A DNA stretch of 64,000 nt, taken from positions 248,001 through 312,000 of the forward strand of contig NZ_LN868939.1 in the NCBI RefSeq assembly GCF_001182745.1, read 5' to 3'. A program made the translations under genes and the position numbers. The DNA comes from Nocardia farcinica. Lineage in GTDB: Bacteria > Actinomycetota > Actinomycetes > Mycobacteriales > Mycobacteriaceae. Under the pieces are notes generated by a model. The model searched no databases, was not told the DNA's origin, and worked only from the letters and a program-made list of their open reading frames with translations. The first letter of the stretch is position 1; each line of letters opens with the position of its first letter. Below, piece after piece: positions 38,357 to 47,309 of the stretch.

Positions 38357-39405
38357 CTTGCTCCTAGACGATCCAGGCGCAGCGATTCGCCGCCGAGCCA
38401 GCGGGCGAGGTCCTTGGCCTGTGAGTAGTAGCGGTGCATCGGATGGGTGATGTCGACGCCGAGGCCGCCGTGCAGGTGATGACACTTCTGCATGGCCGCG
38501 GGCAATTCCGCGGCCACCGTGTAGGCGAGCACGTCGAGGTCGTCGTCGACGCGCGCGCGGTGGTCCGCGTCGCCCTCCTCCTGCGCGAGCGCCCAGCTCG
38601 CGGAGACCGCGACCGCGTGCAGGGTGCGGGAGACGACATACAGATCGGCGACCTCCTGGGCCACCGCCTGGAACTCCGCCAACGGCCTGCCGAACTGGCG
38701 GCGGGTGCGCAGGTGCTCGGCGGTGAGCGTGAGCGCACCCTTCAGCAGCCCGTCGGCCACCGACCCGATCGCCGACACCGCGTAGCGGTGCAGGTCGGCC
38801 AGGTCGCCGGGCAGCAGCCGCTCCGCCGGGATCGCCACATCCGCCAGCCGTACCGTGCATTCCGGCAGACCACCGGAGGCGGGCGAGGCGGTGCGGGTCA
38901 GCCCCTCGGCGTCGCCGTCGACGAGGGCGATACCGGCGTCGGTCGGGATCAGCAGCCAGCGGGCCTCCTCGGCGTAGGGCACGGCGATCTTGTGCCCGCT
39001 GACCCGCACCACGGCGCCGTCGGCGACCGCGGTGGTCTTCGGCGAGGTGGTGAACGGGCGGCCGGGCTCGCTCAGCGCGGCGGTGAGCACCGCGCCCTTG
39101 CCGACTTCGGGGTAGACCACTTCGGCGACCGCGTCCGGCAGCACCGGTAGCAGCGGCAGCAACCCGAATCCGAGCGTCGGCAGGGCGGGCACGGCGACGG
39201 CATCGGTGGCGAGTTCGGTGAGCAGCACGGAGATCTCCGCCTGCCCCATCCCGTCACCGCCGAAGCGCTCCGGCAGCGCCAGCCCCAGCAGGCCGGTCTC
39301 GACGAGGCTCGGCCACAGCCCCATGTCGCGGGCGGGCTCGCGCTCGAGCAATCCGACGACGACCTCGGCGACGGCGTCCTGGCCCTCGTCCCTGGTGAAA
39401 TCCAC
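38341..39405 (-). CDS. fadE28: Acyl-CoA dehydrogenase FadE28 (ChsE1)
   Basis: Short acyl-CoA dehydrogenase of 354 residues. The N-terminal half is reduced, and the C-terminal part has RTRRQFGRPLAEFQAVAQEV near 237-256 and CHHLHGGLGVDITHPMHRYY. It is the partner subunit of FadE29. It begins 24 bp after fadE34's stop, so it shares the KstR-type promoter at 41653-41666. Corresponds to Rv3544c. Confidence 0.9.
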   Translation of the reverse strand: MDFTRDEGQDAVAEVVVGLLEREPARDMGLWPSLVETGLLGLALPERFGGDGMGQAEISVLLTELATDAVAVPALPTLGFGLLPLLPVLPDAVAEVVYPEVGKGAVLTAALSEPGRPFTTSPKTTAVADGAVVRVSGHKIAVPYAEEARWLLIPTDAGIALVDGDAEGLTRTASPASGGLPECTVRLADVAIPAERLLPGDLADLHRYAVSAIGSVADGLLKGALTLTAEHLRTRRQFGRPLAEFQAVAQEVADLYVVSRTLHAVAVSASWALAQEEGDADHRARVDDDLDVLAYTVAAELPAAMQKCHHLHGGLGVDITHPMHRYYSQAKDLARWLGGESLRLDRLGARCSSI

Positions 39406-39429
39406 GGTGTTCTCCCAGTTGGCTTTCGA

Positions 39430-41616
39430 TCAGCTGTCCGCGTCGCGGGGCAGCCCGAGGATCCGCTCGGCGGCGACGGTGAGCAGGATCTGCTCGGTGC
39501 CGCCCGCGATGGACAGGCACCGGGTGAGCAGGAACTCGGTGACCTCGGCGGTCTCCTGCGCACCGAGCGGCCCGGCGACCTCCACGGCGAACTCGGCCAC
39601 CGCCTGCCGATGCCGCACCCCGACGAGTTTGCGCACGCTGCTCTGCGCGCCCGCGTCGCCACCGGCCAGCACGGTCAGCGCGGCGCGCTGTTCGAGCAGC
39701 AACCCGCCGATCGCGTCGGCGACGAATCCGCCGAGCCGGTCGGCGATCAGCTCCGCGCCGGGCCCGGTGGCGGGCAGCTTGGCGATCAACTCCTCGAGGG
39801 CGGGCCCGATCCCGTTGCCGCCCATGGCGATCCGTTCCGCGGAGAGGGTGGAGCGGGCGATCTTCCAGCCGTTGTTCAGCGCGCCGACCAGGCAGTCGTC
39901 GGGCACGAAGACGTCGTCGAGGAACACTTCGCTGAAGCGCGCCTCCCCGGTGATCTGCACCAGCGGACGAACCTCGAGGCCGGGACTCTTCATGTCGACC
40001 AGGAAGTAGCTGATGCCGCGGTGCTTGGGCGCCTCGGCGTCGGTGCGGGCCAGGCAGATCGCCCAGTTCGCGCGGTCGCCGAGCGAGGTCCACACCTTCT
40101 GTCCGCGCAGCCGCCAGCCACCGTCGACCCGGGTCGCGGTGGTGCGCAGCGCCGCCAGGTCGGATCCCGCCTCGGGCTCGCTGAACAGCTGGCACCACAC
40201 CACCTCACCGTGCAGCGTCGGCCAGGCGAAGCGGTCGATCTGCTCCTGGGTGCCGTGTTGCAGCAGGGTCGGGATCGCCCAGCCGCCGATCGCGAGATCC
40301 GGGGCGGCCAGGCCGGCACGGCGCAGTTCCTCGGAGATCATCAGGCCGGTCATCGGATCGGCGCCGCGGCCGTAGGGCGGCGGCCAGTGCGGCATCACCA
40401 GGCCCGCGTCGACCAGCGCGGCGCGCTGTTGTTCGGCGGGCAGCGCGGCGATCGCGGCGACCTCACGGGCCAGGCCGGTCGCGGCGGCGCCGTCGACCTG
40501 CACGCCGTCGGCGGCCAGCACCCGATCGGCACCGGTGGTGCGGCGATGCCCGGCGCGGGTGAGTTCGGTGACCCGGGCGCGCCAGCGCGCCGACCCGCCG
40601 AGCAGCTGCCGCAGCGCGGTGGCCCGGCGCAGGTAGAAGTGCGCGTCGTGTTCCCAGGTGAAGCCGATGCCGCCGAGCACCTGGATGCAGTCCTTGGCGG
40701 TCTCCACCGCCGCGTCCAGGGCGATGGCGGCCGCGATGGCCGCGGCGATCGGCAGCTCGGCGCCGCCCTCGTCGACCGCGGCCGCGGCGTCCAGCGCGAC
40801 GGCGCGGATCAGCTCGGTGCGGCACAGCATCCACGCGCAGATGTGCTTGACCGCCTGGAAGGAGCCGATCTTGCGGCCGAACTGCTCGCGCACCTTGGCG
40901 TAGTCGACCGCGGTCTCGAGACACCAGCCGGCCAGCCCGGCCAGTTCCGCGGCGGCCAGCACCACCAGCAGGTCCTCGACCCGGTGCGGTGCGGTGAACA
41001 CCTGCCCGGCGGTGACCGGCGTCTCCGCGCAGTGCACGGCGGCCAGCGGCGTGCTCGGATCGGTGGGCCGCAGCGGTTCCACCCGCAGGCCCGGCGCGTC
41101 CGGCGGCAGCAGGCACCAGCGCGGGCCGTCGGCCGAGCGCACCGGCAGCAACACCGCGGTGCCCGGCGCGGCGCCGAGCACGAGGGGCCAGCTACCGCTG
41201 AGTGACCCGGTCTCGGCGAGCGCGGGTAAACTCTGTGCCGATTCGGGCGAAAAGCTCGTCTCGGCAACGCTGTCGAGAGTATCGAGGGTATCGAGCGCGA
41301 CGCCGCAGGGCAGATCCTCGGCGAGCGCACCGGAGGTGACGAGGTTGGCCAACGCCGTGGTCAGCACCGGTCCGCCGACGAGATCGTGCGCAGCCTGTTC
41401 CAGGAGCACGGCCAGGTCGGCGACCGTCGCGCCCGCGCCACCCGCCTCCTCGGCGACCGCGACGCGGAAGACGCCGAGGTCGGCCAGCGCGGGCCAGTAC
41501 CCACGCCAGAATCCCTCGGGTTCGGCTCGCATTGTTGCAATCGGGCGGACCGATCCGGCCCAGCCCCGCATCGACTCCTGAACGGCTTTATGCTCGTCAG
41601 TGGTGGCGATGGTCAC
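39430..41616 (-). CDS. fadE34: Fused acyl-CoA dehydrogenase FadE34
   Basis: A 728-residue protein of two acyl-CoA dehydrogenase halves. The first, about residues 1-345, is of the FadE28/FadE32 type (VREQFGRKIGSFQAVKHICA, VLGGIGFTWEHDAHFYLRR). The second, about 380-728, is of catalytic type (LFSEPEAGSDLAALRTTATR, LRGQKVWTSLGDRANW, IAGGTEQILLTVAAERILGL). This is a covalent version of the α/β pairs. In mycobacteria FadE34 lies beside kstR and acts on long cholesterol side-chain CoA esters. GTG 41616 has GGAG upstream. First gene of the side-chain operon, 36 bp from the KstR palindrome. Confidence 0.9.
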   Translation of the reverse strand: MTIATTDEHKAVQESMRGWAGSVRPIATMRAEPEGFWRGYWPALADLGVFRVAVAEEAGGAGATVADLAVLLEQAAHDLVGGPVLTTALANLVTSGALAEDLPCGVALDTLDTLDSVAETSFSPESAQSLPALAETGSLSGSWPLVLGAAPGTAVLLPVRSADGPRWCLLPPDAPGLRVEPLRPTDPSTPLAAVHCAETPVTAGQVFTAPHRVEDLLVVLAAAELAGLAGWCLETAVDYAKVREQFGRKIGSFQAVKHICAWMLCRTELIRAVALDAAAAVDEGGAELPIAAAIAAAIALDAAVETAKDCIQVLGGIGFTWEHDAHFYLRRATALRQLLGGSARWRARVTELTRAGHRRTTGADRVLAADGVQVDGAAATGLAREVAAIAALPAEQQRAALVDAGLVMPHWPPPYGRGADPMTGLMISEELRRAGLAAPDLAIGGWAIPTLLQHGTQEQIDRFAWPTLHGEVVWCQLFSEPEAGSDLAALRTTATRVDGGWRLRGQKVWTSLGDRANWAICLARTDAEAPKHRGISYFLVDMKSPGLEVRPLVQITGEARFSEVFLDDVFVPDDCLVGALNNGWKIARSTLSAERIAMGGNGIGPALEELIAKLPATGPGAELIADRLGGFVADAIGGLLLEQRAALTVLAGGDAGAQSSVRKLVGVRHRQAVAEFAVEVAGPLGAQETAEVTEFLLTRCLSIAGGTEQILLTVAAERILGLPRDADS

Positions 41617-41652
41617 ACTCCATACCGCCTTTCCCGGCGTGACTCCCACACC

Positions 41653-41666
41653 TAGAACATGTTCTA
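41653..41666. promoter_or_regulatory. KstR operator between fadE34 and kstR
   Basis: TAGAACATGTTCTA is a perfect 14-bp palindrome matching TnnAACnnGTTnnA, placed to control both divergent genes. Confidence 0.9.
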
Positions 41667-41761
41667 ATATCCCTGCCGGGCGGAAGTCAAGACAACGCCG
41701 TCCTCTCCTCGACCGCGCAGCCAGGCAGACGAAACGACGTTTCCGGAAAGGACTCTCATCG

Positions 41762-42397
41762 ATGGCCAGTCCGTCCCGATCGCAGCCCGCCGCCGCGCGC
41801 CCCGCGACAGTCACCACCCTGAGCGAGGACGAGCTGAGCTCGGCGGCGCAGCGGGAGCGCCGCAAGCGCATCCTCGACGCCACCCTCGCGCTGGCGTCCA
41901 AGGGCGGGTACGACGCGGTGCAGATGCGCGCGGTGGCCGAGCGGGCCGACGTGGCCGTGGGAACCCTCTACCGGTACTTCCCGTCCAAGGTGCATCTGCT
42001 GGTGTCCGCGCTGGCCAGGGAGTTCGAGCAGTTCGAGAGCAAACGCAAGCCGCTGGCGGGCTCCACGCCGCGCGAGCGCATGCACCTGCTGCTCACCCAG
42101 ATCACCCGGATGATGCAGCGCGACCCGCTGCTCACCGAAGCGATGACCCGGGCGTTCATGTTCGCCGACGCCTCCGCGGCCGCCGAGGTGGACCGGGTCG
42201 GCAAGGTGATGGACCGGGTCTTCGCCCGGGCGATGAACGACGGCGAGCCGGATGAGCGCCAGCTCGCCATCGCCCGCGTCATCAGCGACGTGTGGTTGTC
42301 GAATCTGGTGGCCTGGCTCACCCGCCGCGCCTCGGCCACCGACGTGAGCGACCGGCTGGAACTGACCGTCGATCTGCTGCTCGGCGACAAGGAGTGA
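41762..42397 (+). CDS. kstR: TetR-family repressor KstR
   Basis: A 211-residue TetR regulator with HTH spanning RRKRILDATLALASKGG, VQMRAVAERADVAVGTLYRYFPSK and LLVSALAREFEQFE, the recognisable KstR N-terminus. KstR represses uptake, side-chain and ring A/B genes and is relieved by 3-oxo-cholestenoyl-CoA-type ligands. It diverges from fadE34 as in Rv3574/Rv3573c, with the perfect operator between them implying autoregulation. ATG 41762 is preceded by GGAAAGGA. Confidence 0.94.
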   Translation: MASPSRSQPAAARPATVTTLSEDELSSAAQRERRKRILDATLALASKGGYDAVQMRAVAERADVAVGTLYRYFPSKVHLLVSALAREFEQFESKRKPLAGSTPRERMHLLLTQITRMMQRDPLLTEAMTRAFMFADASAAAEVDRVGKVMDRVFARAMNDGEPDERQLAIARVISDVWLSNLVAWLTRRASATDVSDRLELTVDLLLGDKE

Positions 42398-42646
42398 GGC
42401 GGCGGGGCGTGATCGGCGCCTCGCTTCCCCGGTGCGCACAGTGCCCGTGAGCGGGTTACCGTGGTAGTCATGCCGCGGTGCCGTCGAGGGGGTTACCCGT
42501 CGGTTATCCGTGCGGCGACCGGACGAATCCGCGATGTGGGCTCGCGATCGTCCGCACGCCGACCGGCGCGCTGCGGTGCGGCAAATTCAACACAGTATTG
42601 TTTTGGCCGCCCCTGAATCATCCCCTCCGATCACTAGGTTGGATGC

Positions 42647-45217
42647 GTGAGCGCACAGGATCTGCCACAAGAACTTCGCCGTGCACTGTCGACGGTCGCG
42701 CGCGAGCCACGGCTGCTGGTCGCATCGGACTACGACGGGACGCTCGCGCCCATCGTCTCCGATCCGTCCAAGGCGTATCCCCACCGGGAGTCGGTGAGCG
42801 CGCTACGCGCCCTCGCCGGGCTGACCGGCACCACCGCGGCCGTGATCTCCGGCCGCGCCCTGCGTGATCTGGCGGCGCTCTCGCGCCTGCCCGTCGAGGT
42901 CCAGCTGATCGGCAGCCACGGCTCGGAGTTCGACGTCGGCTTCGTGCACGCCATCGACAACGACGCCAAGCAGTTGCTGCACGAGGTCCAGGCCGCGCTG
43001 ACCCAGATCGCCGACGACAACCCCGGCGCCTCGGTGGAGACCAAGCCGGCCAGTGTCGCGCTGCACGTGCGCAACGCCGCCCCCGAGATCGGGCGCCGGG
43101 CGCTGGAATCGGTCCGCCAGGGTCCGGCGCGCTGGGTCGGGGTGCAGGTCACCGAGGGCAAGGCGGTCATCGAACTGGCCGTCATCCAGACCGACAAGGG
43201 CACCGCCCTGGACACCATCCGCCACCAGGAGGGCGCGACGGCGGCGGTGTTCTTCGGCGACGACGTGACCGACGAGAAGGCGTTCCGCGTGCTGTCGGGC
43301 CCCGATGTCGGCATCAAGGTGGGCGAGGGCGAGAGCCTGGCCAAGTACCGGGTGGACAGCACCGAGGCCGTCGCCTGCGCGCTGGCCTTCCTGCTCGAGG
43401 AACGCCGCACCTGGCTGGCCGGTGCGAGCGCACCGCGCATCGAGCGGCTGACCATGCTGGCCAGCCCGCGCTCGGTGGCGCTGCTCACCCCCGACGCCAC
43501 CGTCACCTGGTTCTGCCACCCCGAACCGGACTCGGCCGCGGTGTTCGCCCATCTGCTGGGCGGGCCGCAGGCCGGGCACTTCGGCGTCGCGCCGGAACGG
43601 CCCGGCCTGCCGCTGTCGCAGCGCTACGTGGACGGCACCATGACCGTCGAAACGCGTTGGGCCAGTTTGCAGGTCACCGACTACCTGCCGCACGACGTGG
43701 CCCCCACCCGCACCGACCTGACCCGGGTGATCAGCGGCCACGCCAGGGCCGTGGTCACCTTCGCGCCCCGGCCGGAGTTCGGCCAGGTGCCGGTGAGCCT
43801 CGAGGCCGACCGGGACGGGCTCAAGGTGCTCGGCACCAACGACCCGATGGTGCTGCGTTCCCCCGGCGTGCAGTGGCGCATCGACAACGACGGCGTGCAC
43901 GACGTCGCCACCGCCGTCGTCGACCCGGCGCAGGGCCCGGTGGTGCTCGAACTCCGCTGTGGCACACACGATCTGGACCCCGCATCGGCCAGCGAGACCG
44001 AGCGCAGGCGCGAGGCCGAGCGGTACTGGCGGGAGTGGGCGAACTCGCTGGAGCTGCCGCCGCTCAAGCCGGACCTGATGAAGCGTTCGGCGCTGACGCT
44101 GCGCGGGCTGGTGCACGCGCCGTCCGGCTCGATCCTCGCGGCGGCCACCACCTCGCTGCCCGAGGACATCGGCGGAGTGCGCAACTGGGACTACCGCTAC
44201 TGCTGGCTGCGCGACGCGGCGCTCACCGCGCAGTCGCTGGTCACCCTGGGTTCGCTGACCGAGGCCGAGCAGTTCCTCGGCTGGGTGCACCGGGTGCTGG
44301 AGACGCTGCCCGGCCCCGAGCGCCTGCACCCGCTCTACACCATCTACGGCGAGACGCTGCCGCCCGAGGCCGTGATCGACCAGCTGCCCGGATACGCGGG
44401 CTCGCGGCCGGTGCGCGTCGGCAACGCGGCGAACATGCAGGTGCAGCTGGACGTCTTCGGCCCGATCGTCGACCTGATCTCGACGCTGGCGCACGCGCGC
44501 GAGCGCAAGGGCATCACCGAGCCCGCCAAGGCACTGCCGGATGCCGATTGGGAACTGGTGCACGCCATGGTGGCCGCGGTGCAGCGCCGCTGGACCGAGC
44601 CCGACCACGGCATCTGGGAGATCCGCGGGAACCCCCGTCACCACGTGTACTCCAAGGTGATGGGCTGGCTGACGGTCGACCGCGCGCTGACGCTGGCGCA
44701 GAAGTTCGACCGGCCGGTGGACCCGGAGTGGGTGAGCCTGCGCGAGACCATCGCCGAGGAGGTCAAGTCCAAGGGCTGGAACGACGAGGTCCAGTCGTTC
44801 ACCGCCGCCTACGACGGCACCGATCTGGACGCGGCCACCCTGCACATCGGCCTGAGCGGGCTGATCGACCCGTCCGACCCGCGCTTCGCGGCCACCGTGG
44901 TGGCCACCGAGGCCGAGTTGCGCAGTGGCTCGACGGTGTACCGCTACCACCACGACGACGGCCTGCCCGGCGGCGAGGGCGGCTTACACCTGTGCGCGGC
45001 CTGGCTGGTCGAGGCGTACCTGCTGATCGGCAAGCGCTCCGACGCCGAGGCGCTGTTCGCCCAGCTGGTCGACGTGGCGGGCCCGACCGGCCTGCTCAGC
45101 GAGGAGTACGACCCGGTGGCCGAGCGCTCGCTGGGCAACCACCCGCAGGCCTACAGCCACCTGGGCCTGCTGCGCTGCGCCCAGCTGCTCTCCCAGCCGG
45201 TGCAGGTGCTGGTCTGA
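42647..45217 (+). CDS. Trehalose-6-phosphate phosphatase/GH15 fusion
   Basis: An 856-residue, two-domain protein. Residues about 1-255 are an OtsB HAD phosphatase (motif I DYDGTLAPIV, SGRALRDLAAL, ETKPASVALHVR, motif IV FFGDDVTDEKAF). Residues about 265-856 are a glycoside hydrolase family 15 (α/α)6 barrel with NWDYRYCWLRDAALTAQSL and a GLLSEEYDP catalytic-loop motif, like the mycobacterial GH15 trehalase. One chain could dephosphorylate trehalose 6-phosphate and then hydrolyse trehalose to glucose, or one half may be regulatory. GTG 42647. Monocistronic, with a strong terminator after it. Confidence 0.88.
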   Translation: MSAQDLPQELRRALSTVAREPRLLVASDYDGTLAPIVSDPSKAYPHRESVSALRALAGLTGTTAAVISGRALRDLAALSRLPVEVQLIGSHGSEFDVGFVHAIDNDAKQLLHEVQAALTQIADDNPGASVETKPASVALHVRNAAPEIGRRALESVRQGPARWVGVQVTEGKAVIELAVIQTDKGTALDTIRHQEGATAAVFFGDDVTDEKAFRVLSGPDVGIKVGEGESLAKYRVDSTEAVACALAFLLEERRTWLAGASAPRIERLTMLASPRSVALLTPDATVTWFCHPEPDSAAVFAHLLGGPQAGHFGVAPERPGLPLSQRYVDGTMTVETRWASLQVTDYLPHDVAPTRTDLTRVISGHARAVVTFAPRPEFGQVPVSLEADRDGLKVLGTNDPMVLRSPGVQWRIDNDGVHDVATAVVDPAQGPVVLELRCGTHDLDPASASETERRREAERYWREWANSLELPPLKPDLMKRSALTLRGLVHAPSGSILAAATTSLPEDIGGVRNWDYRYCWLRDAALTAQSLVTLGSLTEAEQFLGWVHRVLETLPGPERLHPLYTIYGETLPPEAVIDQLPGYAGSRPVRVGNAANMQVQLDVFGPIVDLISTLAHARERKGITEPAKALPDADWELVHAMVAAVQRRWTEPDHGIWEIRGNPRHHVYSKVMGWLTVDRALTLAQKFDRPVDPEWVSLRETIAEEVKSKGWNDEVQSFTAAYDGTDLDAATLHIGLSGLIDPSDPRFAATVVATEAELRSGSTVYRYHHDDGLPGGEGGLHLCAAWLVEAYLLIGKRSDAEALFAQLVDVAGPTGLLSEEYDPVAERSLGNHPQAYSHLGLLRCAQLLSQPVQVLV

Positions 45218-45229
45218 CCCGATTCCGGC

Positions 45230-45259
45230 GACGGCCCCGCGACCGACCGCGGGGCCGTC
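45230..45259 (+). terminator. Terminator after the OtsB-GH15 gene
   Basis: Perfect 12-bp stem, GACGGCCCCGCG (45230-45241) with CGCGGGGCCGTC (45248-45259), 12 bp past the stop. Confidence 0.85.
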
Positions 45260-45326
45260 GTCGTGTCACCGGCCACAACATCGCCGGCCGAGGCCGGTGA
45301 TATCGCACAGGTGCGCTACTCTTTAA

Positions 45327-45341
45327 TGGAAATCGTTTCCG
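45327..45341. promoter_or_regulatory. Zur-like box upstream of the zinc transporter operon
   Basis: TGGAAATCGTTTCCG contains the palindrome GGAAA-tcg-TTTCC and resembles actinobacterial Zur sites (TGAAAATnATTTTCA), 24 bp upstream of the start of the binding protein. An FUR-family alternative cannot be excluded. Confidence 0.6.
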
Positions 45342-45365
45342 TTTCAAGTAGTGTGGAGTCCCGTC

Positions 45366-46346
45366 GTGAGGAACAGAATCACCCGGTTCGCCGGCATCGC
45401 CCTTGGCGCGGTCACCATCGCCGCCGCGACGGCCTGCTCCGGCGGCTCCGACGGCGGCGACCGGATCACCGTGGTGGCCTCCACCAACGTCTGGGGTGAC
45501 ATCGCCGCGGCCGTGGCCGGGCCCGATGCCGAGGTGAGTTCGCTGATCTCCGACCCCGCCGCCGACCCGCACTCCTACGAGGTGACCGCCGTCCAGGCGG
45601 CCGAACTGTCCGACGCCGACCTGATCGTCTACAACGGCGGACACTACGACGAGTTCATCGACAAGGCCATCGGTGGCAAGAACAAGCGCACCGTGAACGC
45701 CGTGGAGATCGCGGGCGGCGGCGGCGCGGACGAGCACGGTCACGACCACGGCGCCGAGGGCGACGCCCAGGCCGCCCCGGCCGACGGCCACGATCACGGC
45801 AACCACGAGCACGACGCGCACGAGCACGACAACGAGCACGTCTGGTACGACACCCACGTCGCGGGCGAGGTGGCCGAGCGGATCGCCGATTCGCTGGGCG
45901 AACTGGACCCCGACCACCGGCAGGCCTACGCCGACCGGGCCGCCGCCTTCACCGCGCGCCTGGCCGGAATCGACGCCGTCGTCGACCGGATCGCCGCCGA
46001 GCACCCGAACCAGCCGGTGGTGCAGACCGAGCCGCTGGCGCAGTACCTGGTGCTGGCCGCCAAGGCCGACGACCGCACGCCGCACGAGTTCCAGGAGGCC
46101 ATCGAGCAGGGCACCGATCCCTCGCCGGCCGCCGTCGCCGCGGTGCACGACCTGATCACCACCAAGCAGGTGCGCGCGCTGATCTACAACGTGCAGACCG
46201 AGGACAAGATCACCAAGGACATCCGCGCCCTCGCCGACACCGCGGGCATCGCGGTGGTCGAGGTGACCGAAACCCTGCCCGAGGGCCTGGATTACATTCA
46301 GTGGCAGACCCGCAACGCCGAGGCACTCGCCACCGCACTCGCCTGA
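45366..46346 (+). CDS. znuA: Zinc ABC transporter substrate-binding lipoprotein
   Basis: Cluster-9 metal-binding protein of 326 residues. The N-terminus is a lipoprotein signal (VRNRITRF, hydrophobic core, ATAC lipobox with C24). Metal ligands fit ZnuA: the His in DPHSYE, a mobile loop with about a dozen His from roughly 123 to 160 (EHGHDHG, GHDHGNHEHDAHEHDNEH), the His in WYDTHV and the later acidic site. The long His loop favours zinc over manganese. GTG 45366 has GGAG 8 bp upstream; the earlier start at 45351 has no ribosome site. Behind a Zur-like box. Confidence 0.87.
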   Translation: MRNRITRFAGIALGAVTIAAATACSGGSDGGDRITVVASTNVWGDIAAAVAGPDAEVSSLISDPAADPHSYEVTAVQAAELSDADLIVYNGGHYDEFIDKAIGGKNKRTVNAVEIAGGGGADEHGHDHGAEGDAQAAPADGHDHGNHEHDAHEHDNEHVWYDTHVAGEVAERIADSLGELDPDHRQAYADRAAAFTARLAGIDAVVDRIAAEHPNQPVVQTEPLAQYLVLAAKADDRTPHEFQEAIEQGTDPSPAAVAAVHDLITTKQVRALIYNVQTEDKITKDIRALADTAGIAVVEVTETLPEGLDYIQWQTRNAEALATALA

Positions 46347-46349
46347 GAC

Positions 46350-47309
46350 ATGCCCCGGACCCGTCCACTTCGCCCCCAGGGAGCAGCGCTGACCGAGCCG
46401 ATCGAACGGGCCACGCCGCCCGACGCCGCCGCACCCGCCGCCGTCACCCCGGACGCGCGGCGCGAGTCCGCCGTGCCCGCGGTCCGGCTGCGCGCGGCGC
46501 GGCTGTCCTTCGGCGAGCGCACCCTGTGGGACGGCCTCGACCTGGACATCCGGCCCGGCGAATTCGTCGCGGTGCTCGGCCCGAACGGCTCGGGCAAGAC
46601 CTCGTTGCTCAAGGTGCTGCTCGGCCAGCTCCAGCTGACCGAGGGGACCGCCGAGGTGGTCGGCAAGCCGGCCAGGGCGGGCAACGCCGACATCGGCTAC
46701 ATCCCGCAGCAGCGCACCATCGACGCCGGAGTCCAGCTGCGCGGGGTGGATCTGGTCGGCCTCGGTGTGGACGGGCACCGCTGGGGCCTCGGCCTGCGCG
46801 GGCGCGCCGAGCGCAACCGCAAGGTGGCCGCCGCCGTCGCCGCGGTGGGCGCGCAGCACTACGCCGACGCGCCGCTCGAGACCATGTCCGGTGGCGAACA
46901 GCAGCGGCTGCGGGTGGCGCAGGCCCTCGTCGGTGATCCCGAGGTGCTGCTGTGCGACGAACCGCTGCTCAGCCTGGACCTGGCCAATCAACGGCTGGTC
47001 GCCGAACTGATCGACAAGCGCAGGCGCAGCCACGACACCGCCGTCCTGTTCGTCACCCACGAGATCAACCCGATCCTGCCGTTGGTGGACCGGGTGCTGT
47101 ATCTGGTGGACGGGCGATTCCGCATCGGCACCCCCGCCGAGGTGATGACCTCCGAGGTGCTCTCCGAGCTGTACCGCACCGAGGTCGACGTGCTGCGGGT
47201 GCGCGGGCGGCTGGTCGTGGTCGGCACCGGCGACACCCTCGACGCCCTCGGCTCGGCCGGGGCCGAACACTGTCACGCCGAGCCGAGCCACAGCGGGGTC
47301 AACGCCTGA
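46350..47309 (+). CDS. znuC: Zinc ABC transporter ATP-binding protein
   Basis: ABC ATPase of 319 residues. Walker A GPNGSGKTSL near 78-87, Q-loop IGYIPQQRTI, signature MSGGEQQRL near 179-187, Walker B VLLCDEPL and the switch His in VTHEINP are all present. It powers metal import with the preceding binding protein and following permease. The N-terminal about 35 residues are Ala/Pro-rich and not conserved; ATG 46350 lacks a good ribosome site, so the true start may be a few codons later. Its stop overlaps the permease start by 1 nt. Confidence 0.88.
   Translation: MPRTRPLRPQGAALTEPIERATPPDAAAPAAVTPDARRESAVPAVRLRAARLSFGERTLWDGLDLDIRPGEFVAVLGPNGSGKTSLLKVLLGQLQLTEGTAEVVGKPARAGNADIGYIPQQRTIDAGVQLRGVDLVGLGVDGHRWGLGLRGRAERNRKVAAAVAAVGAQHYADAPLETMSGGEQQRLRVAQALVGDPEVLLCDEPLLSLDLANQRLVAELIDKRRRSHDTAVLFVTHEINPILPLVDRVLYLVDGRFRIGTPAEVMTSEVLSELYRTEVDVLRVRGRLVVVGTGDTLDALGSAGAEHCHAEPSHSGVNA

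Noticed and set aside
42803..44953. 716-codon reverse frame opposite the OtsB-GH15 gene
   Set aside because: Antisense frame of a strongly conserved two-domain enzyme; composition (Val, His, Gly, Gln) fits a shadow.
45096..47291. 731-codon reverse frame opposite the zinc transporter
   Set aside because: Shadow of three genes with complete ABC motifs on the forward strand.
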